From Polytrichum commune (lineage: Eukaryota; Streptophyta; Polytrichopsida; Polytrichales; Polytrichaceae): 64,000 nt of DNA. Shown here piece after piece: positions 1-11,154 of the stretch. Below the pieces are notes generated by a model. That model worked only from the letters and a program-made list of their open reading frames with translations. It made no database searches and was not told the DNA's origin. Location of the stretch: contig OX485805.1 of NCBI GenBank assembly GCA_950295325.1, positions 52,600,758-52,664,757 on the forward strand, read 5' to 3'. Position numbers and translations under genes: made by a program. How positions within the stretch are numbered: the stretch's first letter is position 1; every line of letters begins with the position of its first letter.

Positions 1-1675
1 TTTAATAATGCAATTTCGGCATACATCCAAGAAGTTATTACCTAACGGTAAACAAGAATGTTTATTCACGATTTCACAATTTGTGTGAAGAGTTTTACAA
101 AAGATATAAATCTTTCACGATTTTGTGAAGAGTTGAGAATGCTCTGTGCTTTATACAAGTAGAGTGGAGTTGTGTTCAACAATGCATATGGGATATGTAA
201 AGTTTGAGGTGAAGCACCTAGTTAGACTTCATTTTTATAACACGCATAACTTTTGCATAGAGTCTTCAAATGACATAAAATTTGTTGGAGGTGAAAGATT
301 ACTTGATTTCTAAACTTTTCTTAGAGCAACAAAATTCCAAAAAAATTGATCTTCTATGCACAAATGAGCTCCGAAAAACTGTTATGAACGCATTTTAATT
401 TTTTGATCTTTACACGGCTGCAATGTTTTGTCCATATCTTTTGCATAAAGATTTATTTTGACACAAAACTTGTTGGGGGTGGAAGATTACTTGATTTCTC
501 AACTTTTGTTAGTTGGACAAAATTCTATAAAACTTCATCTTCTATGCTCAATTGGACTCCAAAAAATTGTGTACAACACATTTGAAAAGCCTCACTTAGA
601 GTCTTGCTACTTCTTAACCCATATTCTTTGTGGACTAATGTAAGTGAGCTTGATTACAAAATGAGCACCTTCTCTCCATCAGAATTCATATATGCTTCCA
701 GTGTAAGTAAAATTCTAGTGAGAAGTTAAAATTTCTTACTTTTCGGCAATTTTGAAAATTAATTAATTTTATATTCGGCAAAAAATGTCAATAATTTTCC
801 AAAATTTTCGGCGTCTATTTTTAGAATTATTTTGTGCCGAAGCTGCCCTTAACGTACGGTAGTAACTTTGAAATGACTATATATAGTCATGATAAATTCC
901 CTTATAAGGGGGGAATACAATTGTAAAAACTTAGAAAGTACATAAGTTTGCGCATATCAACTTCTTTAATGGGTTCATTGTCAGTTGCATCACCGCCTCC
1001 ATCAAGCATACCTATGATTTCCTCCTCAGTAGTGTGTAAAGTTTCATGAGATCAAAGACCAATTCATTATTGATGAACTCGTGTGCATTCATAATGGGCC
1101 CACTTTCACTCTCTTAGATACCAATCCTAGTTGTTCTAATAAGGTAGTAATTTCTTGCAACTCTTTCTTATGTATTGCTTCTTGAGCTTCTATATCTGTC
1201 ATGAATGCGTCATCCGTTTCCTTATTGTCACAATACCTCAAGAGAATAGTTCACTATATTCGTTAATAGGAGATTTTTCCATGATTTGGAGACTAATCAA
1301 GGACTTCAAGTCTGATATTGTGTTTAGTGCATATTTTGATTATGATATAGATAATATATATATATATATATTCCTCATGAACGCATATGTAAAAAATTCA
1401 TTACCAACGTTCCCCACGTTCACAATATTGCACCCCAACCAATGGAGAAATTTAATGATATAGTGATATACATGCGTTTTTCCAACAATTCATGATTGTT
1501 GATGTAGTAACTCAGAGCAATTTCTCAACCTACTATACATTGACAAGTGATTGTGTGCACGATTTATGCATGTTACAGTAATTTCATTCAAGTTATAGAA
1601 ATTTATAGCCTCACTTTCATCCAAGTGAACAATTATTGAGTTGAATTCATTGAAAAGGGGAGCGTAATTTTTTGG
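1..1675. other. AT-rich intergenic DNA, no gene seen
   Basis: Only short open frames without recognisable protein features occur here. The stretch contains an imperfect internal duplication: the phrase around TTGTTGGAGGTGAAAGATTA near 283 returns in altered form near 470. A short (TA)n run lies near 1350. I see no RNA gene or conserved coding region. Confidence 0.6.
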
Positions 1676-4600
1676 AGCGAAATGGTCCCACATGGACCTC
1701 AACCTATCAAAATGTGTCATTACCGGATGCCCTAATAAATCTAAACTAAAACCCTCTACCTTCAAAGCATACATCCAATCACAACATATCACATACAACT
1801 CTCAAAATTTCCCCATCCTCACCCAAAACGAACCATATACGTATTTAGGAATAAACCTCACACCATCACTCAAATGGAACCTACAAAAAGAAATAACAAT
1901 GTAGAAAGTCAAACAACAAAGTCAACTCCTAATTACCTCACCGGCTAGCCTCACACAAAAAATCAAAATCTTGAATACAATTATTAAACCGCGAATAGCG
2001 TACGTCTACTACGCCGTCCCATTCTCCAAACCGGATATAAAAAAATTAGACAAAATCATTAGCAAATTAACCAAAGAAATTTGCAACATCCCTAAAAGCT
2101 CGGCCAACATTCTTACCCACCTCCCACAATAGAGCTTTGGCATTAACGTAACCTCCATACTACCCGACTACATCCGATGCATAGGACAACAACTAATCCA
2201 AGCACTTAACGACTCGGGTTAATTAGGCATTATATACCAAGGGCTAACCAAACATATCGCGGCCAAGTACGGTGGGCCCGACACCTCCCCAAACTCAAAC
2301 AACAAGCATGTGTCCGTTCCCCTATAGCCCGAACACTCTTTCTCCTTGAAAGAGAATACGAAATCCACGTCCACTCTACAAGCCAAACATTCCCCATCAA
2401 AGAAACATCACTAGAAATTTTTTGGAAAACCAACCCAAATTATAACACCCTAACGGATATATCTAAAGTCAAGACCCAAAAATATCTAGACAAATTATAC
2501 ATATACGGCATTACCACACTAACACAAATCCAAAACCCCACTACCAAAGCCATACTAACCCCGAAAGAATTTCAATCCACATACAAACACATACCCAAAA
2601 CCATCAAAGAGGCTCTCCAACAAGCAACAATAATGTTCCCCCCCACCCACAAACTTTACAAACCCAATACAACAAACACCACCACAAAGCGAGGTCATGG
2701 TAAACATCCCCCCTCTAGGACAAGCAATCCAAACAATAATAAAAGAAAAAACCTCCACCAAAAAAAACAAATGGAGTGCACAAGCAACAAGGACGAACTA
2801 CCTTTGCCAATGGCAAGCCCCACAATTGCAAGGCATCATACAACAATGGAGAAGTGAGGTAGAACTACTACACCCGGATAATATATTTCTAGAACATAAC
2901 ATACTATGTATTACACAATATCACACAAAGTAAGCCGAACTATTAGCCACCCACACATACGCTAATTGCCTCAATCACATACAATAAAAAGACAACAAAT
3001 TCATACACCCCCCTCTTCACATCACCAACCTAAAATTATCCATACAAGAATGCAACCCAGATAAAGACATTCAATTCAACCAACCATCCAACTACAAAAC
3101 TCTGAAGCCAACATATATATATGATAAAAAAAGGAAACTACATGGCCACCATCACTACAGAAAGACTACAATAGCTATGGAACCAATTCTTTTACCACCA
3201 CTTCTCACAAACTACAAAAGACCTCCAACCCCCACCACAAAACTTTGAAACTGAAATACTTTGGCTAATACAAAGATATATAACCATACTCCCCAAAAGA
3301 AAGCCAAAAAACATACAACCCCAAAACATGCACCATACAATACACCCGACAATTATTAGAACATTAATAAACTCCCTCAAAATCACGCACTCCTACTACT
3401 CATCCCCACTCACATGCCCCACACAACTCACACAATATCACTCACCCCATAACCGAGACATAATATTTGGCTCCATAGGACACGCACAAATATCTAGATG
3501 GAAAGGCATTGGTCTAGCCTACCCCACAGACCATAAAACAACCATTGAAGCCATCCACTGGGCTAGAATGGCGGCCAAAGAAGACTCAAACACGATCACC
3601 ATACTCATAATCAACCATAACGACTGGACCACACAACAAATCCCACTTACCACAAGTGGTGACATACACACCCTCGCAACCATCCCTCCGCATACCATAC
3701 TATATAACCCTACGCCGGAATGGCCAAAATATTACCAATACGTAGAACCCTCGCTCACAACAATACTATGTATACATAACCACACCAACCTCACACCAAG
3801 CCTAAAAACCCCACAAGACCTCGCACAAGTACTAGAACATACCATCAACGCACCCATAGACACATTCCCAATCAAACCCACAACGCCAAATTACCACATT
3901 AAATTCTCGAACATATGGAAAAACGCCCCCATAAAAAACATCCCCCCCCCCCCACCAACAATCCCCCAATCAAACCTCCTCATTAAATACTACCACCGAC
4001 ACCCCCCCCCCAAATTCCACCCACAACAAAGCATGTACACAGATGGCTCATTCATTCCACCAACTAAGAACTCGGAAGGTCAAATAGAGGGTGACATCGC
4101 AGGTTCAGGAGTATATAGCCCCAACACAAACATCCGTATAGCAGAACGACTACCAGGATATCAAAACATACTTAGAGCAGAATTAAATGCTATACTCATA
4201 GCAGTCAAAACCATTCAAGTCACAAAAATCGAAACACACATCTTTACAGATAGCCTTAATAACATATATCTACTTAGTAACCATATACAACACCCAACCT
4301 CACAACACCACCACCCGGACAAAATCCTCATAGCCGCCATAATACACCAAATTTACCTAACACCGCACTTAGTACATATACATAAAGTACGTGCCCACAC
4401 GGGCATCAAAGGAAATGAAATAGCCGCTGCGCTAGCCAACGAAGGCACAAATAAAGAAAAACCCACTCCCACACCCCATATACACATCGCACACGCCACA
4501 CCATATTGGCTAGCAAGTTGCCCCACAGCAACACGCAATGGGGCAATTCGAAACTTGCACACATTCATCACAAAAACACACGAAAAACAAGAAGTTAGGT

Positions 4601-4989
4601 TGGCCCAACACAAACACCCATATGTAGACAAATGGCTCTCCAATGACCAAATAAACCACAAACTCTCCAATCACTTTTGGAAAAACAATAAAATAACAGA
4701 CGCTCAAATCACCCAAACTTTAAAATTTCGATATGCCCAATACATGGGTAACCATAGAAAGAATATTTTTTGGCCCCTCAAATTTCAAAATCCAAACTGC
4801 ACATTATGCCGTAAAAATGAAAGAGACACATGGCCACACTTACTCTCAACGTGCGAACACCCATACTTAAAGGGCCTAAGAATAGCACGCCACAACAAGG
4901 CAGTACATCTCATCACCCAAACACTCCAAGCCAACAAACACACCAGATATTACACACTAACAAATGCAGGTAATATCAACAACAACAAG

Positions 4990-4998
4990 CAAGAACGA
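4990..4998. repeat. Target-site duplication of the foldback element (left); partner 6064-6072
   Basis: CAAGAACGA at 4990-4998 matches CAAGAACAA at 6064-6072 in 8 of 9 positions. A 9-bp duplication is the hallmark size for the MULE superfamily. Confidence 0.65.
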
Positions 4999-6063
4999 TG
5001 CTAGGGTGAACCAGCACCTACACTTGTACCTTCGGGGGATGAAGGCCTTGCGGATGACACTGAAAACTTCATCCTTCTTTATGGGGAAGCCCGCTTGACT
5101 ACAAATCCCATATTGAGTGCACTTCGCCTTCAAGGTCTAAAATTCAATATATATGTGCACTTCCAATTAGTAAATAAGCAATTCATTGGGATTTCATTCC
5201 GGAAGTGAAACCATCAATGAAGCATGTAATCAACTTGAAGGTCAAATAAAATTACAAAATCCTCATTAACATTGAGGTTATAATTTTTTTGACTTACCAT
5301 TTGAAATTCTCTTTGTCATTATAAAATGACACTTAAATTTAGTGTGATGATTTAGTATGTATATTTTATAATATTTTAATAACGCCGCCTACTTTCACAA
5401 GTATTCATACACATTCAAACCAATTAAGTGTGATTTAATGTCATTAAGTCTAATTAATTCTGATGAATCCTATTTAAGCCCAAATAAATCAGAAAAGTGT
5501 GCTTACCAAATAAAGTAAGAATAATTAATTATAATGTTTAATTACTGTAATTTAATTCAATTACTTCCAGTAATTAACTGAACCAATTCATTCCAGTAAT
5601 TCTTTTCAGCAATTAAATTAATTAATTAATTCCAGTAGTTTATTTATTTATTTATGAATACTTGTGAAAGTAGGCAGCGTTATTAAAATATTATAAAATA
5701 TACATACTAAATCAGCACACTAAATTTAAGTGTCATTTTAGAATGACAAAGAGAATTTCAAATGGTAAGTCAAAAAAATTATAACCTCAATGTTAATGAG
5801 GGTTTTGTAAATTTATTTGACCTCCAAGTTGATTACATGCTTCATTGATGGTTTCACTTCCAGAATGAAATCCCAATGAATTGCTTATTTACTAATTGGA
5901 AGTGCACATATATATTGAATTTTAGACCTTGAAGGCGAAGTGCACTCAATATGGGATTTGTAGTCAAGCGGGCTTCCCCATAAAGAAGGATGAAGTTTTC
6001 AGTGTCATCCGCGAGGCCTTCATCCCCCGAAGGTACGAGTGTAGGTGTTGGTTCACCCTAGCC
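4999..6063. mobile_element. Foldback / MULE-like element with ~410-bp inverted arms
   Basis: The left arm (4999 to about 5410) reappears as reverse complement at about 5652-6063 with only scattered mismatches. Termini read TGCTAGGG and CCCTAGCC. The central loop of about 240 bp is AT-rich with repeats of CAGTAATT type. Flanks read CAAGAACGA (4990-4998) and CAAGAACAA (6064-6072), a 9-bp target-site duplication with one difference, as expected of Mutator-like elements. No transposase is encoded, so it would be non-autonomous. Removing it leaves the LINE frame continuous, so insertion came after the LINE copy was in place. Confidence 0.82.
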
Positions 6064-6590
6064 CAAGAACAAACAGTCCCCGAATGGCTCATCGAATGCC
6101 TATGCCCTCAAACCGGCTGTCAATGTCACGCTAGACTAAGACCCGACATCCTATGTATTATAGGAGCCCCTAACCACACCCCAACACCCATGCTACCATC
6201 ACACACACGAACCATTGAATTCACGTACTGTCACGACAGATTCCCAGAACAAGCCATAACACACAAACATGCCAAATACGACCCATTAATCAGCACTATA
6301 AAAAGCAAGGGATGGAAAACAAACCCTCTTATAACCATCACAGCGGGAGTTAGAGGTGCCATACACGAACAATCCATCAAAAAATTAGAAGACCTCAAAA
6401 TCCCAAAATCTAATATCAAAATCCTCATGAAAAACATACATCAAAATGCCATCAAATATCTCACATACCTTGTATTAAATAAAAGAAAACTCGATAACAA
6501 ACAAAATCCCGTTGCACCCCCCTAAAAATTCCCCCCCCCCTCCTTACACTACCCTCCTTACACTATACTTTCTCTTTCTTTTTACTAACA

Positions 6591-6695
6591 GAGCCCACCT
6601 CCTAACGGAGGCATAACTCCCCATGCTACAACACGGCCCGCCGTGTTTAGCATTCGGACAACGGGCTCGCATTCACGCCGGCACAATGTGCGGGC
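6591..6695 (+). other. Structured 3' UTR RNA of LINE copy 1
   Basis: GAGCCC (6591-6596) can pair with GGGCTC (6663-6668). This closes a loop that holds CCTCC/GGAGG (6598-6602 with 6607-6611) and a long hairpin: ATGCTA, a bulged C, AACACGG, loop CCCG, CCGTGTT, TAGCAT (6623-6653). A further hairpin GCCGGCAC-AAT-GTGCGGGC follows at 6677-6695, with one mismatch. The same architecture with different bases occurs at 40526-40630. In LINEs such 3' structures are recognised by the element's own reverse transcriptase; that role is inferred here. Confidence 0.85.
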
Positions 6696-6724
6696 GTTAC
6701 TTTTTCTTTTTCTTTTTCTTTGCC

Positions 6725-7250
6725 ATTCGGAGCACTTGTCATGTCCACAAGGTCAAAAATTGCTTGACCTGGCTGGTGTGCTGGTATAACGTACATGTTC
6801 ATAAACGGTTTTTTTAATTCCCACTAAACTGCTTATGGTAGTTAGTGTCATGTACACTATTTGTGAAGGAGCTACACAGATGCCCAGAGGTCTCAAAGTG
6901 TCACGCCCGCTAATTACTGATATGATTTCATTTGTCAACATAAGTTACTTCTTCAAGTGAGAAGATACCTTCACTATGACATTAGAATAGGTCATTGGGA
7001 TACTTTCGATGATAGGCTTGCGTTTTAATATCCAAGGGTAAGATATTTAAGCTCACTAATGGCAAGTGTGTGAGCCCAAATTGGTGTGCCCACATGTGTG
7101 TTAGAACTAAAAGTCACTAAGACTTAGGACTTGAATTTTAGTTAATTCAACAAGAAAACATAAAAAGAGTGGAGGCTGAGGATTGAGGGTTATTTAAACT
7201 ATAGGCTTGAATGCGGGTTCCCCTTTAGTTAAAAAAGGTTAAAAGCATTG
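6725..7250. other. Intergenic, no gene seen
   Basis: No coding region recognised. Near 7056 lies a variant of the dispersed phrase CTAATGGCAAGTGT, which is also found near 8638 and 40675. Confidence 0.5.
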
Positions 7251-7259
7251 ATCAATAAT

Positions 7260-8230
7260 TAGGTGTGGATTTGGGTTTTTTTGGGAAGGAGCTGAGTTGA
7301 GTGGGCCGTATTGAGGAGGGAGTGTGTTCGTTTTAGGCTTCGACAAGGATTGTTTAAGGGGGGGGGGGGGTTCCCCATGTATGGATGAGCTGGGAATTCA
7401 AAGGCAGAGAAGGCCTGGAGGCCCGAGAATTCCTGAGAGGGAAGGAGGCCCAAGGTCTCGGCCGGAGTGTGTCTTTGGCTCTCTTGAGAAATAACGGCAG
7501 GGGGCTCCAGGGCACGCGGCTGCCGGGGATGAAGGTTTTCAGAGGGAGAGCATTGGTACACTGGTGGGGCAGGGAGTTGAATTCTTAGCCAAAAATGCGG
7601 CGCTGAGCTCCGGTGGGAGAAATGGTTAGCGACACTAAGCAAGGTGGTGAGATTGAGGAGATCAGGCAGCACAAGGCCGCGGCTTTGAAGGCTGTTCCCG
7701 AACTTAAAAATCATGTGGAATGCAACCAGATTGGTGGGAGGAGGCATCTGGGATAATTATGAAATCACCCAGTTTGAATGGGTTCATTCGGAATCGCAGC
7801 CATTTGCACAGACAGGTGGAAGGTGTGAGGCTGGTGAATGTATGCAGAGGGAAGGATAGGAGGTGTGGCACTTGCATCTCTGGAGTGGGCTACATTGGGT
7901 GAGGTTTGAGTTTCTCATTGCTGAGAATCTAGTCACAACCGGTGCGGAATTGGCAGCTGGCTCAAAGGGCGAAGCGGCTCTCGGTGCTGCTAGTGAGATC
8001 AGGTGCCCAGCAAGAGGGTGCAGCTGGGCGAGGGGAGGCAGCCGCAACATGCCTTGGGTGGTAGGGCCAGGGGCACTGTGGCTACAGATCCAGTAACCAC
8101 AACGGCAGCGGAAGCCACCGAACGGTGACTGTTGGGACGGGTTTGAACCGGGAAGACATAGGGTTGGCTTGGGAGGAAAGAAGACTGGGCCAACTGAGGC
8201 GACTTGGACTAAGGTGACAGGGGAGTAGTT
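7260..8230. other. GC-rich island with short open frames, possible decayed gene
   Basis: This stretch is clearly richer in G and C than its surroundings and holds overlapping open frames on both strands: 7259-7747 minus (162 codons), 7385-7588 plus and 7863-8096 plus. None gives a protein I recognise and none keeps a consistent splice pattern. An uninterrupted run of about 12 G lies near 7361. It could be a degenerate coding or promoter region of a lost gene, or GC-rich repeat DNA. Confidence 0.35.
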
Positions 8231-8582
8231 AAGGTTTAAGTAGGGTTTAAGGGCGTGGCCAGAATCTCAGACTGACCCAAAAAAATCATTATTAATGTTG
8301 CATTGGTGGAGAAGGGAAAATTAGAAGGAAGGGTTAGGCTAGCCAAAACCCTCTTGTGTGATGGGTTAGAGTTTTTAGTTGATTAGGATTGATGAGAACA
8401 AGGCCGGAGTATTTTCTAAATACTAGGCGCTTGGTGCTTGGGAATAAAGAGTGTATGTTGAATTTTTACCTTATCAATGTTTTAACAAGCATGATCACTG
8501 GCCAAGCAATGGAGGGTGAAGATGGGGGTCCTAAGCTCCCACCTGGACTAGGACGCATAAGGGTGGGGGCTTAGGCCTCACA

Positions 8583-8704
8583 AAGTGTCATGTGTTTGCA
8601 TTTTAATATTTAAGAGGAATATATCCTTAAGCATACTAATGGCAAGTGTCATGTGTTTGCATTTTAATATTTAAGAGGAATATATTCTTAAGCATACTAA
8701 TGGC
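8583..8704. repeat. Two tandem 61-bp units
   Basis: The unit starting AAGTGTCATGTGTTTGC at 8583 is repeated at 8644 with only one or two differences. Each unit ends in the phrase AAGCATACTAATGGC, which also occurs next to the LINE target site near 40664. Confidence 0.9.
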
Positions 8705-8709
8705 AAGTG

Positions 8710-9910
8710 ACATTTTTGTACACTTTAGTCAACTTGTAGACAATTGTGGAATATAGACATCCACCTCATAACACTATCGAACATACTCATGTCAAGATAT
8801 TAGTAAGTGCACTTGAACGCCAAGTATCATGTGACGGCACTTATGGTGAAGTTGTTAATCAGCAATACAACCTAGCATACCCTTCAAAATAGGGTAAGTG
8901 ACACTGTATGGAGTCTCACCTAACCACATACCACTAAAATATGGGTTTCCAATTACGATAAGTCATCTAATTAGGCACATCTAACTTAATTTGAATCCTA
9001 GTTATGCACAATGATTGTTGGTATATAGGTTATATATACAAAGTTGGATGGTTGTTCTACGTCATGATGATAATAGTGAGGGTGACAGATTAGTGAAGGC
9101 GATATCAAATTTCTTGATGGTATGAATTAAATTTTTAGGGTCAAAAATAATGTGGGCCACACTAATTCCCAATTACCCGCACCATTTATTATTATAATGT
9201 ATATAGTGGCCACTATAATTTCCAGTTGACAAATTACTGTGGGTTTTTCATCTGCGCATATGGATGAAAATCCAAGGTAAGGCAAGGCAAGTACAATAAA
9301 ATTAATGTGGGCCACACTAAAATCCAACCCACATGAATTTCCCACTCACAATAATTAGACAAAACAATGTAGTGCCACCAGAGGAAGCATTGTGCCTCAC
9401 ACAACATTTGGCATGAAAGTATTGGAACTTGGCACTAATCAGAACAATACTGACACTTTGGCACTATGGCATGAAAGTACTTGCACTTGTCATTAATTAG
9501 TGAAAGTATTGTCATTTAGCACTATAATAACAAGCATGTGGCACACACTAATCACAAGCCTATGCACTGCTTATCCTAAAATCTATGGCATATGAACATA
9601 GATTTCACTGTAGTCAGGTTAAAAAATTGGCCTTACACCAAATTTGAACATGCTAGAATAGTATTTTCTCACAATCAGGTGCATGTGTTAGAATCTATTC
9701 TCAACTAACCATAAATCACTGAGGATGGAATTTTTTTACATTATTATTACATTCTAGACCTTCATGTTGTTATCTAAATAGGTTAAATAGTGAAATTTAT
9801 CCAACTAAAGGTCTCCTCCAATGATCCAAAGCCACGAGACAAGTTGAACACCGAGTACCACTCCTAAATGTGTCAACTTTCTTGAAGTTTATGCAAAGTC
9901 ATAGTACATA
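8710..9910. other. AT-rich intergenic DNA
   Basis: No gene recognised. Between 9120 and 9550 there are several imperfect repeats of phrases such as GTGGGCCACACTAA and CACTTGGCACTA, which look like worn repeat DNA. Confidence 0.5.
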
Positions 9911-10132
9911 CTACACTAAATATGATATTTAGTGTGACTTACTATTTGGAATTACGTAATGCTATATCTATTTACTGTACATCACATATTTTACCAACAA
10001 ATGTTAAATTGATAGTTTGGACATTATAGAAAATTGACAACTTTACTTGGTAAAAAAATATTTCAATAACAAAAAGATATATACCGTGTAAATTCAAATA
10101 ATAAGTCACACTAAATATCATATTTGGTGTAG
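9911..10132. mobile_element. 222-bp MITE with ~30-bp inverted termini
   Basis: The left end CTACACTAAATATGATAT, followed by TTAGTGTGACTTA, has its reverse complement at 10102-10132 with one difference. The terminal motif is itself almost palindromic (ACACTAAATAT/ATATTTAGTGT). The interior is AT-rich and non-coding. No target-site duplication is obvious. Related ends occur at 26895-27270 and at 58203. Confidence 0.75.
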
Positions 10133-10465
10133 TTGACTATTACAATTTCTAATTTCTATATCACAAACATTACACTCACACCAAAACCTGTAGAACTAAT
10201 GTTTCAAGGTCGTTCACATGGGGGCAATCACAATGTATATATATATATATTCAACCCCAAATTTGTAAAGTCAAATGCCCAATTTTAATTTAATACTAGC
10301 GACACATATATTGGAAAAGAAACTAGACACCAAAACTTTTGTTCACTTGTTGGGAGCCATCTCTGCAAGCATCTCTAGTGGTCATCCTTGGGCTCTTTTA
10401 TAAGACCAAATATCGGTTGCCAAGTGGCACTCGTAGGTGATACAAAATTAAGAACAATGCAAGTA

Positions 10466-10700
10466 AGGTAGGTGGGCTTTGAATGGTTCCATTTCTTGAC
10501 TAGCCCACTTCTCCTAGGACATAAAACACGTGAATAGTACAAGATGGTTAGCAAATCCAGATCAAGGCCATAGCCACTCCTCATACTATTTGGAGTTCGT
10601 ATGAATATCTTACTCATTATTAAAGTGGAGATTTTTATGCTCGTTAAATGGTCATATTGGTCTCCCCTCAAATATAATCTACCCTCTATATTTGGTAGCA
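10466..10700 (+). repeat. Dispersed repeat, copy a
   Basis: A run of about 235 bp contains the marks AGCCCACTTCTCCTAGGA, ATGGTTAGCAAATC, GAATATCTTACTCATTATTA and ATGGTCATATTGGTC. The same ordered marks occur at 17260-17545, 48710-49010 and 57880-58170, and inverted near 45470-45550. No coding capacity seen. Confidence 0.75.
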
Positions 10701-10899
10701 ATGGGGAGTGGGAATTATCTTAACGCATATAGAATGTTAACACTTTAACAAGTACAGAGTTTAACGAGCAAGAAGATAACACTTATAAATGTAACGCAAG
10801 TAAAATACTATTGTAACATTAAAGGAAGCTTCAAAATACAAGTGAGGAGTTTCACTCCTCCATTTCCATTCCTCTAGGACGGAAGAAGACATCTATGGG

Positions 10900-11130
10900 G
10901 GTCTCCTAAGGTTCATTCACATGGAGGAGATCAATCCCTTTCTCTAACTTTTCTAGTCGAGAAGAAGTCTATGGGCGATGAAAGCAACTTCTGGCTTCTG
11001 GTGAGGCCACGTTGCATGTGCATTCTCGACCGTCGGATTTGACCGATGTAAGATCTCCACCGTTCCTGCCACCACTCATCCACTGCGTGTGCAGACAGAC
11101 AGACAAAGAAGACAGACAAACACTCACTCT
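10900..11130. other. Intergenic, edge of triplicated segment
   Basis: Contains the phrase GCCACCACTCATCCACTGCG followed by CAGACAGACAGACA near 11068-11104. The same phrase recurs near 12391-12430, next to the third unit of the triplicated segment. Confidence 0.55.
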
Positions 11131-11154
11131 CTTCACCTTCCCGATTACGATTTC

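Larger units (their letters stand above)
1692..6525 (+). pseudogene. LINE ORF2 remnant: RT tail, RNase H, CCHC finger, restriction-like endonuclease
   Basis: The plus-strand frames collinear with the LINE ORF2 are broken by stops, for example TAG at 1902 and several frame changes between 2100 and 3300. The best preserved part is 3328-5004. It includes the RNase H block with YTDGSF (D) near 4035, RAELNAI (E) near 4170, FTDSLN (D) near 4243 and VRAHTGIKGNE (H) near 4390, followed by the finger CTLC-x9-H-x4-C near 4800 and RHNKAV. The frame is then cut by the inserted element and resumes near 6061 with RPDI, EFTYCHDR and the C-terminal helix up to the stop near 6523. The family function is reverse transcription and integration; this copy is dead. 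Confidence 0.88.
1676..6721 (+). mobile_element. 5'-truncated LINE (copy 1), interrupted by a foldback element
   Basis: Sequence similar to the 3' half of the full-length LINE at 27929-40646 starts near 1676, just after the reverse transcriptase YADD region, and runs to the 3' UTR. Loss of the 5' part is typical of target-primed reverse transcription. The 3' end carries the same set of stem-loops as the full copy and finishes in TTTTTC-type repeats near 6700-6721. By eye the two copies differ at roughly one base in five, so they belong to different subfamilies or are old. I could not find a convincing target-site duplication. A 1,065-bp inverted-repeat element sits inside at 4999-6063. Confidence 0.9.

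Noticed and set aside
4353-4670. Minus-strand 105-codon frame opposite the RNase H region of LINE copy 1, and similar frames at 37983-38417 and 39888-40460
   Set aside because: Shadows of the LINE ORF2 on the opposite strand.
6620-6700. The hairpin cluster of LINE copy 1 as a host RNA gene or terminator
   Set aside because: The same cluster ends the full-length LINE in the same position relative to ORF2, so it is the element's 3' UTR.
7259-7747. 162-codon minus-strand frame in the GC-rich island
   Set aside because: Low-complexity Pro/Ser/Leu composition, competing frames on the other strand, no recognised domain, crosses a long G run.
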